The translations under genes and the position numbers were made by a program. Shown here piece after piece: positions 10,644 through 21,925 of a DNA stretch of 64,000 bases. This stretch comes from Hypomyces perniciosus (taxonomy: Eukaryota > Ascomycota > Sordariomycetes > Hypocreales > Hypocreaceae): positions 4,650,001 to 4,714,000 of the forward strand of contig SPDT01000005.1 in assembly GCA_008477525.1 (NCBI GenBank). Direction: 5' to 3'. The notes under the pieces were generated by a model. It had not been told where the DNA came from. It did not search any database and worked only from the letters and a program-made list of their open reading frames with translations. Positions within the stretch are counted from its first letter, which is position 1; each line of letters starts with the position of its first letter.

Positions 10644-11507
10644 ATGAGAGGCAGTCAATGCATCTGCAACACCCACAGAGCCCTTTATAGGGCCATTGGC
10701 TCCTCTGGATCAGCCTGCGAAGCTCCCAGACGGAGTCTGCTCCTGCACGTGCCCACGACATTTTCCTCCACATCAGCTCGTCGTCGCTGGCCCATTGCGA
10801 CCCAATTACGATCATACGCCAACTCTCCTCGCCCTTCTCGGCCTTCAAACCAAGCGTCAGCCGGCAACACAGCTTCCTCATCCTCCTCAGACCCCGACGA
10901 CCGCGGCTACGACAAGCGCTTCACCACCCAGCGCGACATCGACCGCTCTGGGCGCGACCGTCCCCCCTGGGACCATGAAATCACCGACCCGCAAATCATG
11001 GTCATCGACAACGGCGTCGTCGAAGGGCCTCTCGCCACGCGCTACGTCCTCACGAAGCTCGAGTCGGGGGAATCCCTACGCATGATCCAGCCCTACGTCC
11101 CCGCGGACGCTAAAGTTCCGCGCGCGGCGCAATTCGCAGTGTGCAAGATCGTGAACAAGCGCGACGAGTATGAGCGCCAGAAGCAGCTGAAGGAGAAGAA
11201 GAAGACGGCTGCGGCGACGAAGGCCAAGACCAAGGAGATGGAGTTGACGTGGGCGATTAGCGGACATGATTTGACGACCAAGTTGAGGCAGATGGGCGGC
11301 TTTTTGGGCAAGGGGATGAAAGTTGAGCTGACGATTGGGAAGAAGAAGGGCGGGAGACAAGTCGGGGCGGACGAGGCGAAGGATGTGTTGAAGAAAGTGA
11401 GGGAAGAGATGGAGATTTATGGTGGGAGGGAGGCAAAGCCGGCGAATGGGCAGATTGGAGGCACGATGCGGTTGTATCTTGAGGGTGTGAAGACGAAATC
11501 ATCATAG
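10644..11507 (+). CDS. Mitochondrial translation initiation factor IF-3
   Basis: Organelle IF3-like factor, expected to bind the mitochondrial small ribosomal subunit and act in initiation. It is a single exon of 287 residues. The start at 10644 (MRGSQCICNTHRAL) was preferred to an upstream in-frame CTG because ATG follows a C/T-rich leader. The N-terminus is rich in Arg and Ser with almost no acid (about residues 1-60), as in matrix targeting sequences. A Ser-rich linker comes next. The IF3 N-domain reads NGVVEGPLATRYVLTKLESG. The C-domain contains LTWAISGHDLTTKLRQMGGF followed by LGKGMKVELTIGKKKGGRQ. A Lys/Glu-rich helix (about 175-200) joins the domains. The yeast counterpart is Aim23; that symbol is not assigned here because orthology was not tested. 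Confidence 0.88.
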   Translation: MRGSQCICNTHRALYRAIGSSGSACEAPRRSLLLHVPTTFSSTSARRRWPIATQLRSYANSPRPSRPSNQASAGNTASSSSSDPDDRGYDKRFTTQRDIDRSGRDRPPWDHEITDPQIMVIDNGVVEGPLATRYVLTKLESGESLRMIQPYVPADAKVPRAAQFAVCKIVNKRDEYERQKQLKEKKKTAAATKAKTKEMELTWAISGHDLTTKLRQMGGFLGKGMKVELTIGKKKGGRQVGADEAKDVLKKVREEMEIYGGREAKPANGQIGGTMRLYLEGVKTKSS

Positions 11508-11708
11508 ATCCCATGTATATGTAGATATTAGTGCAGCCAGATGGCGAGGTCTATATCAACCATGTCTTGAAACAAGTACATTTTTTTGTTCATCATACGA
11601 TAGTTCCCACATTGCCCATGCCCATAATCCCTAAAAACAGATGCCGAAACGCCAAGCGCCTTGTGGATAATATGCCCCTCCAGTTCCTCCGTCATATCGC
11701 CATGCTCC

Positions 11709-12310
11709 TCAGAGAATTTCGTCATCGTCATCAATAGCTAGTACGGCAGCCGCAATAGGCCGGGGAACAGCAGCAATGCGCCCCTCAGCGTTGTCACCAT
11801 CCATCTCCTCATCCGTCTCCCAGCCCTGAGCACCGTCCGCACCTTCATCATCACCACCCTCGCCCGTCAGCGCATTCTCCCCCGCAGCCGCCTTGTTGAT
11901 ATCATCCCAAGCCTTGCTCCTTGCCTGAATGACCTTTGATCTCCCCATGCTCTTTTCGACCTTCTTGCTTGTGCGCTCAAGGATCGCCTCGGCCATTTCC
12001 AGGCCCTTTTCTTGTCGCCGGCGTGCTTTGGCGGAGAGTTGGCGGCCGCGCTTGGACTTTTTGGTGACGCCGGCGGAGTGGTGGGCTGCGAGGACGGAAG
12101 GGCGATGAGAGGCGGTCTTGGAGGAGGAGGGCGAGGCGTCGGTAGGGAGGGCGACGTTTTTGAGAGACTTGTCGGTGTTGATGCTGGGCGAGGTTGCGCG
12201 GCGAGCGGCGCGGGAGTGTTTTGAGATGGCAACTGTAACGAGATGAGCTTCTGGAACATTGGATTGAACCAAACAAAATAGGGAGTACACTAACTATTCT
12301 TCTTGGCCAT
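11709..12310 (-). CDS. alb1: Ribosome biogenesis protein Alb1
   Basis: Alb1 family, a small basic nuclear shuttling protein that works with Arx1 in export and maturation of pre-60S ribosomes. Two exons, 12310-12295 (MAKKN) and 12232-11709, joined in phase 1, give 179 residues. The start MAKKNIAISKHSRAARRATS followed by PSINTDKSLKNV is the family signature. A basic segment reads TKKSKRGRQLSAKARRRQEK, with the helix GLEMAEAILERTSKKVEKSM after it. The tail is acidic (DDEGADGAQGWETDEEMDGD, then DDDDEIL). The 16-nt first exon is supported by a good donor (GTTAGT) and acceptor (TTACAG). It is convergent with the IF3 gene. Confidence 0.9.
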
Positions 12311-12539
12311 TGTGTGGTATTTTTTTTTCTTCCTGTGCTTGGAGGGGTGTGTTGCAGTGGTTATCGCAGCTTTTTTGTGGTGGTTTCGGGGAAATTTTCG
12401 AGATCGATAAATGCTATCTACTCCACATTCGAGTCTTCACCTGAGCGGGTATTCCTCACCGAGAGGCTCACCGTGGTGGGGCATCGCGGGTATCCGATTT
12501 CTGGGCATCTTCTTCCTCTTTTGATCTTTCACCCGACAA

Positions 12540-14677
12540 TTAGGGCATAATATCTGGTTCACACATCCACCATGGAGACAGATCCATCTGCTGCGCGCTA
12601 TCGCCCAAATTCCAAAATGTCTGGAGGTTATCAAGAGAGATCAAAGGCATCAGGCCATCATCACTGCTTGAGGTCTCATTGACATCGGTGTCTGAAATCG
12701 GTGATTGCTGCTCTCCATTCAGGTTGTTTCTGCTCAACTGCGGCGTGTACCTGGCTTTGCTGCCCGTCTGTATGCCCAGTGTGTGACGTGCAATCGTCTG
12801 AACTTCTTGCAGATTACTCGCCGCTTGCGACCATACTGCTGCCATGGCCTTGTGAAACCCAATGCTCATGCGGATTTGGTCGCGCGCGACGGCGAGTTTC
12901 TGGTCCTTGAGGAAAAACTTGCATGCAGACAGGAGGGAGAGCGTGCCTGTTGTGACCATGCACACGGTGAAGGGCGAGTGGCAGCACGGCCGTGTTGGGA
13001 GGGCCAAGAGCCGGATCTGGGCCTCAGCTGCGCGGATGCACTTTGCTGTGTGAACGAGCTTGAATTCAGCTGATTCTTTGGGGGGCATGTTAATCGAAGG
13101 GGCTGAGCAGTGGGACATGCCCTCGAGTGGGTCGATCAAGCATTTGGAGAATGGCCTGTGAAGGCCTATTATCGTCCTGCATGCATGTGAGATGAGTGTT
13201 GAGAGCAAATCAAGACTGGAAAAGGGACGACCTACGCATCGAGAGACATGAGAGCTTGGAAGATAAGCTCATCGACCTCCCCACACTCAGAGAAGATATC
13301 CCTCTTGGATTTTGGAAGGAGGAGCATCCATCCGTCAATGGTGGCATCTACGGACTCTAGGACTCTTGGTGAAGTACCACTGAAAATTTCAGTGGTTCCC
13401 TTGGCCATGGAAAGGGCCCTGGACATGGCTGTAGCCATGGCGTGGGTGCAGCCGATGAGGTAGGCAAAGGAGGAAAAGACGTAGTTGTCGGTTTCAAACT
13501 CCCGAAGGTTGAACTCTTCAAGAGTTCTGGGAATCGGGATATTCTACAGCAGATTGATTGTTAACCAATTTCCTCATCCATAGCCGGTCAGGTTTAGGAC
13601 ACTTACTCCTGATTCGTATTCCCTTTCTTCACAAGGGAGTTCCGTAGTAGCGTCAACGGCAAAACAGGCAAATTCGCCGGCTCGCTTGATGGCCGCATAG
13701 TACGCATCGATAATGAAGATCTGCCACCACGTTCTCCTCCAGCACTCCTCCAAGACGGGGTCTCCTTCACCATTGTCGCTAGCGAATTCGCGACGAAACA
13801 TTCCCGATTGAAGGGCTATTTCAATGGCTGTATCCATGTGCTGCCGGGACTTTAACGGACTTCCGCGCCAGTATAAAGCAATAGAGTAGAGAAGATGGGC
13901 TTGTGCTATGAAGTAATTTGATGAGTCTCGGGGAATGTCGGCAAGGGTACTACTGACTAAGTCTTCGATGGTATTGGTGCTGGGTTGGGTCGTGGGCTGA
14001 ATCGAGGTGATGTAGATGGAGCCGATCAAGCGTATGACGTAGATGACTGGTTTCAGGGCAGCTTGCTTGGATGTGTCTTGAAGACGCCTCTCCATGTCCC
14101 TTCGAGGCAGGACACAGGGGTGATAACGGTGGAAGCACTTGTAGTAGATATCGACGTAGGGGTCCCGAGAGATATCGATAGACTGGGCGTCGAAAAGCGA
14201 AGTTGTTGAGTCGTCGGTAGACCAGACATCCTTTGGCGGAGTAAAAAACCTTGAATTTACAGGTGCCTGCTCTGATATGTGGCTAGTGGCATAGTAACCA
14301 TTATCTGATGCAGGCAAGGCCGAATACTCGTCACGTCTCACGTCTCCAGGACTCTTGTTGTTGCCCGAAGCAGGTCGAGAAGTTCCCGCGACGGGTGATA
14401 GCTGACCCCCATTCCTTAAAGCAGCTAAACCTGCAGCTTGACTGCGACGAGCCGCAAGAGTTGCCCGATCAAGACCGCCTCTTTGGGACTTTGTATAGTT
14501 GCACTCTCTGCCCTCGGCGAAGCAGCGATCACACTGCGGCTTCTTGGCATCGCAGCGGACGTGCCGCGTGCGACAGGGCAGACATGCTAATGAGACTCGG
14601 CTACCAGATCCGCCTTTACTGATGCTGATGGCGGCTGTTTGTGACGAAAATTGCGGGTGCTGTGTTGTATCTTCCAT
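12540..14677 (-). CDS. Zn(II)2Cys6 transcription factor with fungal-specific middle domain (I)
   Basis: Gal4-type regulator. Exons 14677-13607, 13543-13236 and 13176-12540 give 671 residues. The cluster near residues 30-57 reads CLPCRTRHVRCDAKKPQCDR followed by CFAEGREC, with six Cys at the normal spacing. The linker is rich in Arg, Ala and Ser. The middle homology region follows: DPYVDIYYKCFHRYHPCVLP, a long helical part with LEECWRRTWWQIFIIDAYYA (the usual RRxWW pattern), and ELPCEEREYESG. Exon 3 holds helices typical of the C-terminal region, such as CKFFLKDQKLAVARDQIRM. The frame stays open upstream to 14959, but the start at 14677 (MEDTTQHPQ) was chosen because it lies close before the zinc cluster. 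The target genes are unknown. Neighbours give no clear pathway link. Confidence 0.85.
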
Positions 14678-15616
14678 GCCGAGTAGTGAGTGGTGTGAGT
14701 GGACAGTGGATAATACAAGTAGGCGGTTTATGGATTTAGGCGACCCAATGGAGATGCCAAGGCGAACAATGTGAATGGATCGGCTACCCAAAGACGAGAG
14801 AGTCCGTATACCAACTTCTTGACGCGGGAAATGGGGATAATGATTGAAAAGTTGAGAAGGCTTTCGATTTCGAATTGGAACTGATTGAGAAGCCCGCGGG
14901 TATCCGTTTCGGGTATTCGCTGACGGAACGGATGACCGAATAACCGTAGTCATGGTCATTCTCGAATCTCTTTACATTTAGTAATTACAGCAACATTATG
15001 AGTAGAAAAATGGGTAGAAAAAATGGGTAGAAAAAATGAGTAGAAAAAATGAGTAAAAGTTCACTAATTGCACATAATAATTTGTGATTATTTATTTACG
15101 TTGTATCATGTTATTTAATTTATTTTTAAGAAATGTCGCTGATTGTTCATTGACAAGCCATTCAGCCGCTGTATTCCCCTATAAAATCCGAGATGTCAGC
15201 TTTTAGATACCCAAACCCGGGTATCCGATTGTGAGCATGACTCGTAAGGCTGTTTGTTATGTTATACTAATAAGTTTATGAAATGCAACTCTGCTCCGTA
15301 TTTGGCCCAGAAACGGCATTCATCCAGGGACATGTCCAATTACGGCTCTTGGGCCTGAATCAGAATTGCCCTCCCAATCCCACCTTGCGATCCAGGTTTC
15401 CACACTTCTAGTAATACTTTCCGTTCTGGGACTCTTGTGCAGCGATTCTTATGTACGACATGACATGGATTTTCTTTTTTGCTCGTCATGATGAATAAAA
15501 ATTTGGGCTGGATGAGGGACTTCTTGAAGAACCAAGTTCCCGACTCTTCTTACCTTCATCAGCCCTCTTTTGCTGATCGACACGGAAGCGACGCGTCTTT
15601 CGCAGGTGTCGTCAAT
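14678..15616. other. Divergent spacer between the Zn2Cys6 gene and the amidase-like gene, with a tandem repeat
   Basis: An in-frame upstream extension of the regulator (to 14959) is possible but not favoured. At 15001-15054 there is a short tandem repeat, followed by AT-rich sequence to about 15150. No other gene is supported. Confidence 0.45.
15001..15054. repeat. Tandem repeat, about four copies of a 13-14-bp unit
   Basis: The unit AGTAGAAAAAATGG/AG repeats nearly perfectly about four times, with A-run length varying in the first copy. It is a minisatellite upstream of two divergent genes. Confidence 0.75.
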
Positions 15617-17896
15617 ATGAAGTCTCTCTTTACGGCTGTAATCGCAGGGACACATTACCTTTTGCACCCTCAGAAATTGGTAAATCACGCATTTGGCGAT
15701 TGAATGAGCTCATTTCTTCGGATAGTAGTTCTAATGGTCGCGGTATCTTTTAGGGCAGCATTGAGGAAACCATCAATCCTGATGCCCTCATCCCCGTCAC
15801 CCTCCTAGATACGAATGAGATCTTTGGCGACCTCCAGGGCATTCTGAGCTTGTTTGCGACAGTTGATGATGTCTTCCAGCCTGAGTTTGGTAGTGTGCTG
15901 GTAGAAAAGCCAGCAAGAGATGGCAGCTCTGCTGCTCGGGCGCGATCCTCGAAGAGCGACGCCAAAGCTGCCTATACCCTGAGCCAGCCCGAAGTGCAGG
16001 CGTTCGACTTTGAGGAATTGCCTTCGGGTCCGTATTTCCTGCACGGACCGAACCTGTACCAGGCTTGGAGATTGTATGATGATGAATTCGATGCCTTCAC
16101 CTTTGGTGTTATTCCTGAGAGCATCAACGGCTCGTCGGATGCGTATGACCCTCTTCAACAAACTCACTACAGGCTCTTTTTAATGAGAAAATAGATACGA
16201 AGCTCTATCCTCGCTCTCCGACAATGGCTCATTCAAATCTATCGCAGTCCCATCTCGTTTGTACCGCCCTGCTCCTTCTATTCGTAAGCCCCTCTCCGGT
16301 ATTCGCATATCCATCACCGATGCCATGTCTCTGAAGGGTGTGCAAACTACTCTATCTAGCCGCTCGTGGACTCAGCTTTACAACACTGAGGCAACTACGA
16401 CAGCAGACTACGTCCAGAAACTTATCGACATGGGTGCCGTCATTGTTGGCAAGACAAAGTCCTCCCAGTTTGACTCGGGCAGGGAGTGGGTGGACACAGA
16501 AGCTCCGTGGAATCCCAGAGGCGATGGCTATCAGGATTCATCATGGAGCGCGGCAGGGGCTGGAGCCAGTCTCAGTGGTTATAGCTGGTTGCAGCATTCT
16601 GTCGCCCAGGATGGTAATCCATTTCTCAACAAGTTCGAGAATGCACGATACTGACGTGGAAGCAGCTATTGAAGGCGTGCGCGAGCAGTCCAGCGTCCAC
16701 GGCTTGTATTCGATTCGTTCCTCGGCTGGAAGTGCCTCACTAAGTGGGTGGCAGATTAGCTCGCCGTCAGTCAATATCTCATGAGTTTGGCGTATCTCTG
16801 TTCTGACATAGAAGTAGGCATTACGACTCTGCTGGTCTACTCAGTCGCGATTTGAACGATCTGCTTAAGATTGCCCAGTCGGCACTGACCTCAAACACCA
16901 ACGTCACTCTTCCGAAAAGGCTCCTATATCCTGTGGACTTTTACCCTATTCTGTCCAAGGAGCACAAAGATTTGGACGACAAGTTCGTCGCCACTCTGGA
17001 AAAGTCGCTCGGCGTAAAAGCAGACATGATTCGCTTGTCCGATATCTGGGCCAAGAAGTCGCCCGCAGAAGCCAAAGGCCAAGGCCTTCAAGAGTACATG
17101 AAACATGTAAGCTTGGCGTTGAACACGATTGGGTGCATCGAAGCTTCGTCTCAAGACTGACGGAGGAAAGGCGCCGTTCGGATCATTTTGTCACGACTTT
17201 TACCACGAATACGATGAGTTTCGCAAGAGCTATCGAAGCAAATTTGGTCGTGAGCCTTATGTCGAGGCTACTCCACGGTCCAGATGGTACGTCCACTTGA
17301 TGTTTTTTTTAGAAGACAGCGAGACTGACAGTGAACCAGGAGTCTTGGCGAGAAGACGACAAAGGAAGAATACAATGATTACTTGAAACGACTCGAGGTG
17401 TTCAAGAAGTGGTTCAATGAGAACGTCATGTCGACCATTGCCGATTCTCAGACCGTCATGATGCTCCCATTTGGCTCAGATGAGACGACATACCGCGACG
17501 ACCCTCCACGGTATGTCAAACTTACTTCTGATTGATGTTGGGAGAATGATGAACTGATCAGTACCAGAAAACCGACTTCGATTGAGGGCGTCACGGCAGA
17601 GCTCCTCTCCCCCCTCCTAGGCACACCGCAAATCGTTGTACCATGTGAGTTTCTCCGTTCTGTGACTGATCATGCTCGCTTCGACTAACAAGAAAATGAC
17701 AGTCTCACAGCTGCCTTATCACTCCAAGATCAGTGGAAAAACAGAATACCGGCCCGTCTGCAGCTCCCTCATGGGTCCCCAAGGTGGTGATGTCATGCTG
17801 ATCCAGCTGGTCAAGAAAGCATTTGAGCAAGCCAGGTGGCGGACCAAAGTTGATACGGGGCGGTCAGCGTTCCCCGAGAACCACAAGCCTTCGTGA
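15617..17896 (+). CDS. Amidase-signature family protein with altered catalytic residues (likely pseudoenzyme)
   Basis: Nine exons: 15617-15679, 15754-16142, 16195-16613, 16666-16765, 16812-17106, 17171-17286, 17340-17510, 17562-17644 and 17703-17896, giving 609 residues. All junctions keep frame. The fold is recognised from KPLSGIRISITDAMSLKG, DYVQKLIDMGAVIVGKTKSS, NPRGDGYQ...WSAAGAGASL, SVHGLYSIRSSAGSASLSG and the C-terminal LLGTPQIVVPFSQLPYHSK. Amidases of this family use a Lys-cisSer-Ser triad. Here the Lys of the usual KD box is Thr192 (ITDAM). The usual GGS nucleophile position reads IEGVR, with Gly294 for Ser. Only the cis-Ser (about Ser269) remains. The open frame over nine exons argues against plain decay. 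It may bind a substrate or partner without hydrolysis. The N-terminal 150 residues match the extension seen in some fungal amidase-like proteins. Confidence 0.82.
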
Positions 17897-18744
17897 ACGT
17901 GACTTCAGAACATAGTCCATCTGGAATTCTGCAGTGATGTAGGACGAGGCAGAAGTTGGTTGGCTGACTGACGAAGCGAGGCGGGGGGCTGCAGCAGGTT
18001 TTGAGGAGTAGGTATTTAGACCATTGCAGCCTCTTTTTAGGCCTACAGCCGAGCAAGGGAATGAAGAGGCAAAAAGCCTGCATTAATGTTGGCACTAGAT
18101 ATGATGAACAGGTAAACTAATGCAGCAGCAGGGGGCTTTTGTATGACTGTCGTGCTTCAGGTTCGATATCTGCGGGGTGAAAAACGGGCGTGGCTCAGCC
18201 CATCTGTCTTCCTCGGGTGTCTGACTATAGACAGTCGTTTCTTTGTGTCGTGTCTCATCTGCCTGAACGATCTCTCCCGCTTAGTACGAAGTAGTATTCT
18301 CTCCCTCTTCCCAGAGAGGAAGACGCCGACGACTCTATCTCGTCAGACGTACATATGTGCTGTGATAAACGAGCTGTACCCCAACAGACCAACATACATA
18401 TATCATGTGCAATCAAGACGCGGCCAACACGTCGAAACGAACCAACCAACCATTGCAGAGATGATGGCGCCAGTCCCCATGTGAGAAAGCGAGGTTGCAT
18501 TGCATGTGGCATGGATTGGCCAACGTTCCGGATGATGCACTCCGAGCTGTGAAGAGAGGCTCTGCAGGAGGGATCGCTTATAATAGCACACGGTCCTAAT
18601 CCAGCACTCGGTCCTTAGCTACGGATACAGATCCTTTATCTTCGTCGATCCAAAAAATCTCCGATTGCTCGGGTGCTAAATCATTCCGTTCGGTATTAAA
18701 CAGGGGTAATTGAACAGGGAACGCTACCAAGCAAGTATCGCAAC
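17897..18744. other. Intergenic between the amidase-like and ligase genes
   Basis: No gene is supported in 848 bp. Short open frames have no recognisable product. The part just before 18745 should hold the ligase promoter. Confidence 0.4.
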
Positions 18745-20680
18745 ATGACCGCCGGCATTCCAAGAGACAAGTTCCCCAACGACCCGCTCTTGGTTCAATT
18801 CCTTCGCTCGGCCAAGCGATGTGCCGGTAAAGGAGCGTATATCCACGATGGCGTCGGGTTCGAGAAGAGCTACAATGAGCTGCTCGGTGACATCTTGCGC
18901 ACGCGCGATCTCATACGCGAGAGGTTACCGGCATCCGTGTTCAATGAGCAGAACATCTTGCAAAAGGAAGCGACGTACATTGCCGTGCTAGCGAGGAGTG
19001 GCTACGAGTTTCTCGTTGCTTTTTTTGTGACTCGTGCCTTGGGTGGTGCTTGTATTCCCTTTGGTGCGTGCTTCCATCGAGCTGGCTATCGAACAGGCTG
19101 GCTGACCCTTCGTTTGCAGGCTCCGGCATATCGCCTCAAGAAGCACAGTATTTAGTTGAGAATGCGAAAGTGCCCTGCATTCTTGCTGGTAAAGGCTACA
19201 ACCAGAGGGCCAACAAAGTCGCCTCGCTGGTCAAGGAACACATCAATCTCGAGACCGTTGCGGTGTCTATATCGTGCGACACGGAGCCCTTAGAAGACGT
19301 TGACATCGGCATCGACGAAAGCCCTGAATTGGAACCCGAACGTCCGGGTCTCGTCATCTTCACTCCCGGGACCACTGGTCCTCCAAACGCCGTCGTGCTA
19401 CCGCGGCAATGCATCGTCTTCCAGCCTGACGCTGCTCCAAACAGCGAAACCATCTGTTTCCGGCCACCACACTGGCTCGGTGGCGCGATAAGCATGATCG
19501 AGCCCGTGATTACAGGGAAGCAAGTGCATATATTGAAAGAGAGAGCTAGCGTTGAAGAGATATGGAGAGTCTTCTTGAGCCACCAGATTAATGGTGGTAG
19601 GTTTACACCCTGGCTGCTACGCGAGATGAAGGAGTATGTGGAATCCAAGAGTGATGAGGAGCAAGAGAAGTACATCAACAGCTTCAAGAATTTGGATAGA
19701 ATCTACTGCGCGGGAGCAATAGTTCCTCCCTCAGTGTTGCGGTTCTGGACGAGGAGGACTGGGTTGGTGTTCAACAATATCTATGGCTCGACTGAAGTGG
19801 GTGGGTTTGTGGCACAGAAGATACTGGACGGGACCGAATTTACAGTAAGTGATTATTCCACAGGATGCCGTCAATTTACGAGACTGATAGATATGTGTGC
19901 AGAACTCAATCGGTACCCCATTTCCTGGCATCAAGATGAAGTTGTCGGGAGGGGATCGGGGAGAGATTTGCGTCAAGAGTCCATTCATGATTATGCAGTA
20001 CGTCCATCCAATTCCTCAACTAGCCCTAGGGCACATGAGCTGACCGGGCATTTCTTCAGTTATATCGGTGATGAGGGAAAGACCAAGGCCGCCTTTGACG
20101 AAGAGGGATACTTCAAGACAGGAGACTTCGCCGAGCTCAAAGATGGCGAATACATGTTTTCAGGCCACGCAAGCACCGATGGTAGATCGCCTCTACAGCT
20201 TTGATTTGCGACTGGAATCGAAAGAGCAAGAGAATGTTTTCACCTAGACATTTTCTTCACGGTCATCACATCGCGAGCCTTCAGGTAGAAATGGCACTTA
20301 CAGTGCTTCCCTATGTCACCGATTCGCGTGTCCTCGATGTCCCGGATCATGAGGCCAAGGAGATCTGCACGGCAGTGGTGTGCCTCACCAGGAGTGCCGC
20401 CGCCCAAAGAGATAGGCAAATCACTCTCCCCAAGATCCATGCGGGCCTCTCCAGAACCACTTCCCCCATATTACATGCTGCCCATGCTTCTCCGCATCCC
20501 AGCCGCAAACGAGGAAATGCCCCATAATGTCTTTCAGAAGGCGTCAGGCGACAAAGCATTCAGAAGCGCTTCGGCAGAAATACTGGTCCGCGGAGAATTC
20601 TACCCCTGCTGTGGAGGTCGAGGCCGAGGCCGTGAGATTGGGCTGCAATGGGCTGAATATTATTATATGGAGCCATAGTG
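18745..20680 (+). pseudogene. AMP-binding (acyl-CoA synthetase-like) gene with a frame-disrupted 3' part
   Basis: ANL-superfamily adenylate-forming enzyme. The 5' part reads well: exons 18745-19063, 19120-19844, 19903-19997 and 20060-about 20181. Motifs: the P-loop-like A3 box reads FTPGTTGPPNAVVL, with Pro where Ser and Asn where Lys are usual. The A5 box reads NNIYGSTEVGG, and the A7 box reads GYFKTGDFAEL. After 20180 the match to the family continues (HGHHIASLQVEMALTVLPYV, VPDHEAKEICTAVVCLTRSA, YYMLPMLLRIPA) but in shifting frames. Breaks lie at about 20182-20248, about 20448 and about 20570, with no usable introns to repair them. At least three indels plus two unusual A3 residues point to a decaying gene. 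Sequence errors are possible but would have to cluster here. It follows the amidase-like gene in the same direction. Confidence 0.75.
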
Positions 20681-21301
20681 GCAAGGGGGTCAAAGGATGC
20701 AATATGACAATACTGTACTCCGTACTTCGTACAGCTGGCCTAGATTCTGTACGGAGCACCTACGGGATAGACTTTGAGAAGATGCGCCTCTATCACTCCG
20801 GGGAAGCGGGATAAATCACATTCATGTGCTGCTTTTTCCATGATTTGTAACTCTTGGCGTTGGTCATGTGGATGAGGTTTGCTGCCGTGTCACATTTGGG
20901 AAATGATAGCGTAAAGGAGGGCTCATCTGAGGGCTGGCTGTTCTTACGTGAGATCGCATAGACTGATGTAATACTTGAAGAGGCCAACATATTATTCTAA
21001 GAAATTATCCTCGTGCTTCTGCCCCCGCAACAATCTTGTAGTTGGCCCTTTATTGTATCGTCTTGATGCAGCTTTTTATTCCGCAACTGGTACGGAGTAC
21101 CACGATTCCCCAGACTCCATCGACTCTGTTGACTCCTTCCACTGCCTTGACTCCTTGACTGTGTGATCGCGATGCCCTCCCCGACTCTCCCCAAGACTCT
21201 CTCCTACTATCGACGCGTCCCGCTCTGGGAGGCGTGGGAACCGTCATTTTGGGGATGTAGCCACCAGGTCTCGTGTCTCTCACATTCCGACAGATATCGG
21301 T
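20681..21301. other. Intergenic downstream of the ligase pseudogene
   Basis: No gene is supported. The stretch contains copies of the GTACGGAGTAC-type motif (about 20714, about 20748 and 21090-21100). A possible minus-strand frame at 20793-20990 has no recognisable product. Confidence 0.4.
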
Positions 21302-21505
21302 TCATTTGAGCGTTGCTCCCATGGCCTTGGGCGGCTTGGGCGGCTTGATGAGTGCTTTGCTAATGTTAGTAGGTAGTATCCCGAGATTGCTAGGGTATTG
21401 TAGGCACCTTGGAGGAACTTGGGGTTGAGCCGTCTCCTCTTGTCCTTGTTGACCGTCCCCGGCAACGGCTTCCGTACTCCAACGAGATGGATTGTTTTCG
21501 GGCAT
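21302..21505 (-). CDS. Putative small protein of 51 residues, unknown function
   Basis: Too short for a family call. Two exons, 21505-21408 and 21359-21302, are separated by a 48-bp intron with good signals (donor GTGCCT, branch CTAAC, acceptor TTAG). The join gives a start MPENNPSRWSTEAVAGDGQQ, then GQEETAQPQVPP, and a basic end KALIKPPKPPKAMGATLK. The product is hydrophilic and probably disordered, with no signal peptide or membrane segment. The clean intron with continuous reading on both sides is the main support. It is not recognised from memory and may be non-coding. Confidence 0.4.
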   Translation of the reverse strand: MPENNPSRWSTEAVAGDGQQGQEETAQPQVPPRCLQYPSNLGILPTNISKALIKPPKPPKAMGATLK

Positions 21506-21925
21506 AGTTGTTGTTAGGTGAGTGCTCTTGAAGGTTGACCTAGCACCGCATCGAGAGGAAGAAACGAGCCACGAGATGAGGATCCATGGCTTCCTAAATG
21601 TGTCTACGTCCTGAGGAGGTACACAGAAGGCCAGCTTCCAGGTGAACAACAACCGTTTGAATCAACATCAATAATGCCTTATGAGGCTATGCAACGGTGA
21701 TCTTCTTCCTAAATTAGGTGTACGGGGAAATTTTGTCGGCCGGTTTTGGCTATACGGCCAGCTCTATGTATAAGAAAGGAAATGCGGCAAGTCTAGGTGC
21801 CAGGCAACAATGACTATTTGGTTGCCTTACATTGACGTGTCAGAAATAGGCAATTTTCCTTCTGTCACGGCAATCCAATCTAATGCTCAATCATAAGAAT
21901 GATATGGGTCTATTTTGCTTTTTGT
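21506..21925. other. Intergenic upstream of the small putative gene and downstream of the acetyltransferase
   Basis: Nothing recognisable is seen. Composition is ordinary, with no repeats or RNA-like structure noticed. Confidence 0.35.

Noticed and set aside
16143..16215. Apparent frameshift and stop in the amidase-like gene
   Set aside because: A 52-bp intron (16143-16194, GTATGA to AAATAG) joins the two frames in phase and restores family sequence YEALSSLSDNGSFKSIAVPS.
16614..16665. Second apparent frameshift in the amidase-like gene
   Set aside because: A 52-bp GT-AG intron with a CTGAC branch site explains it.
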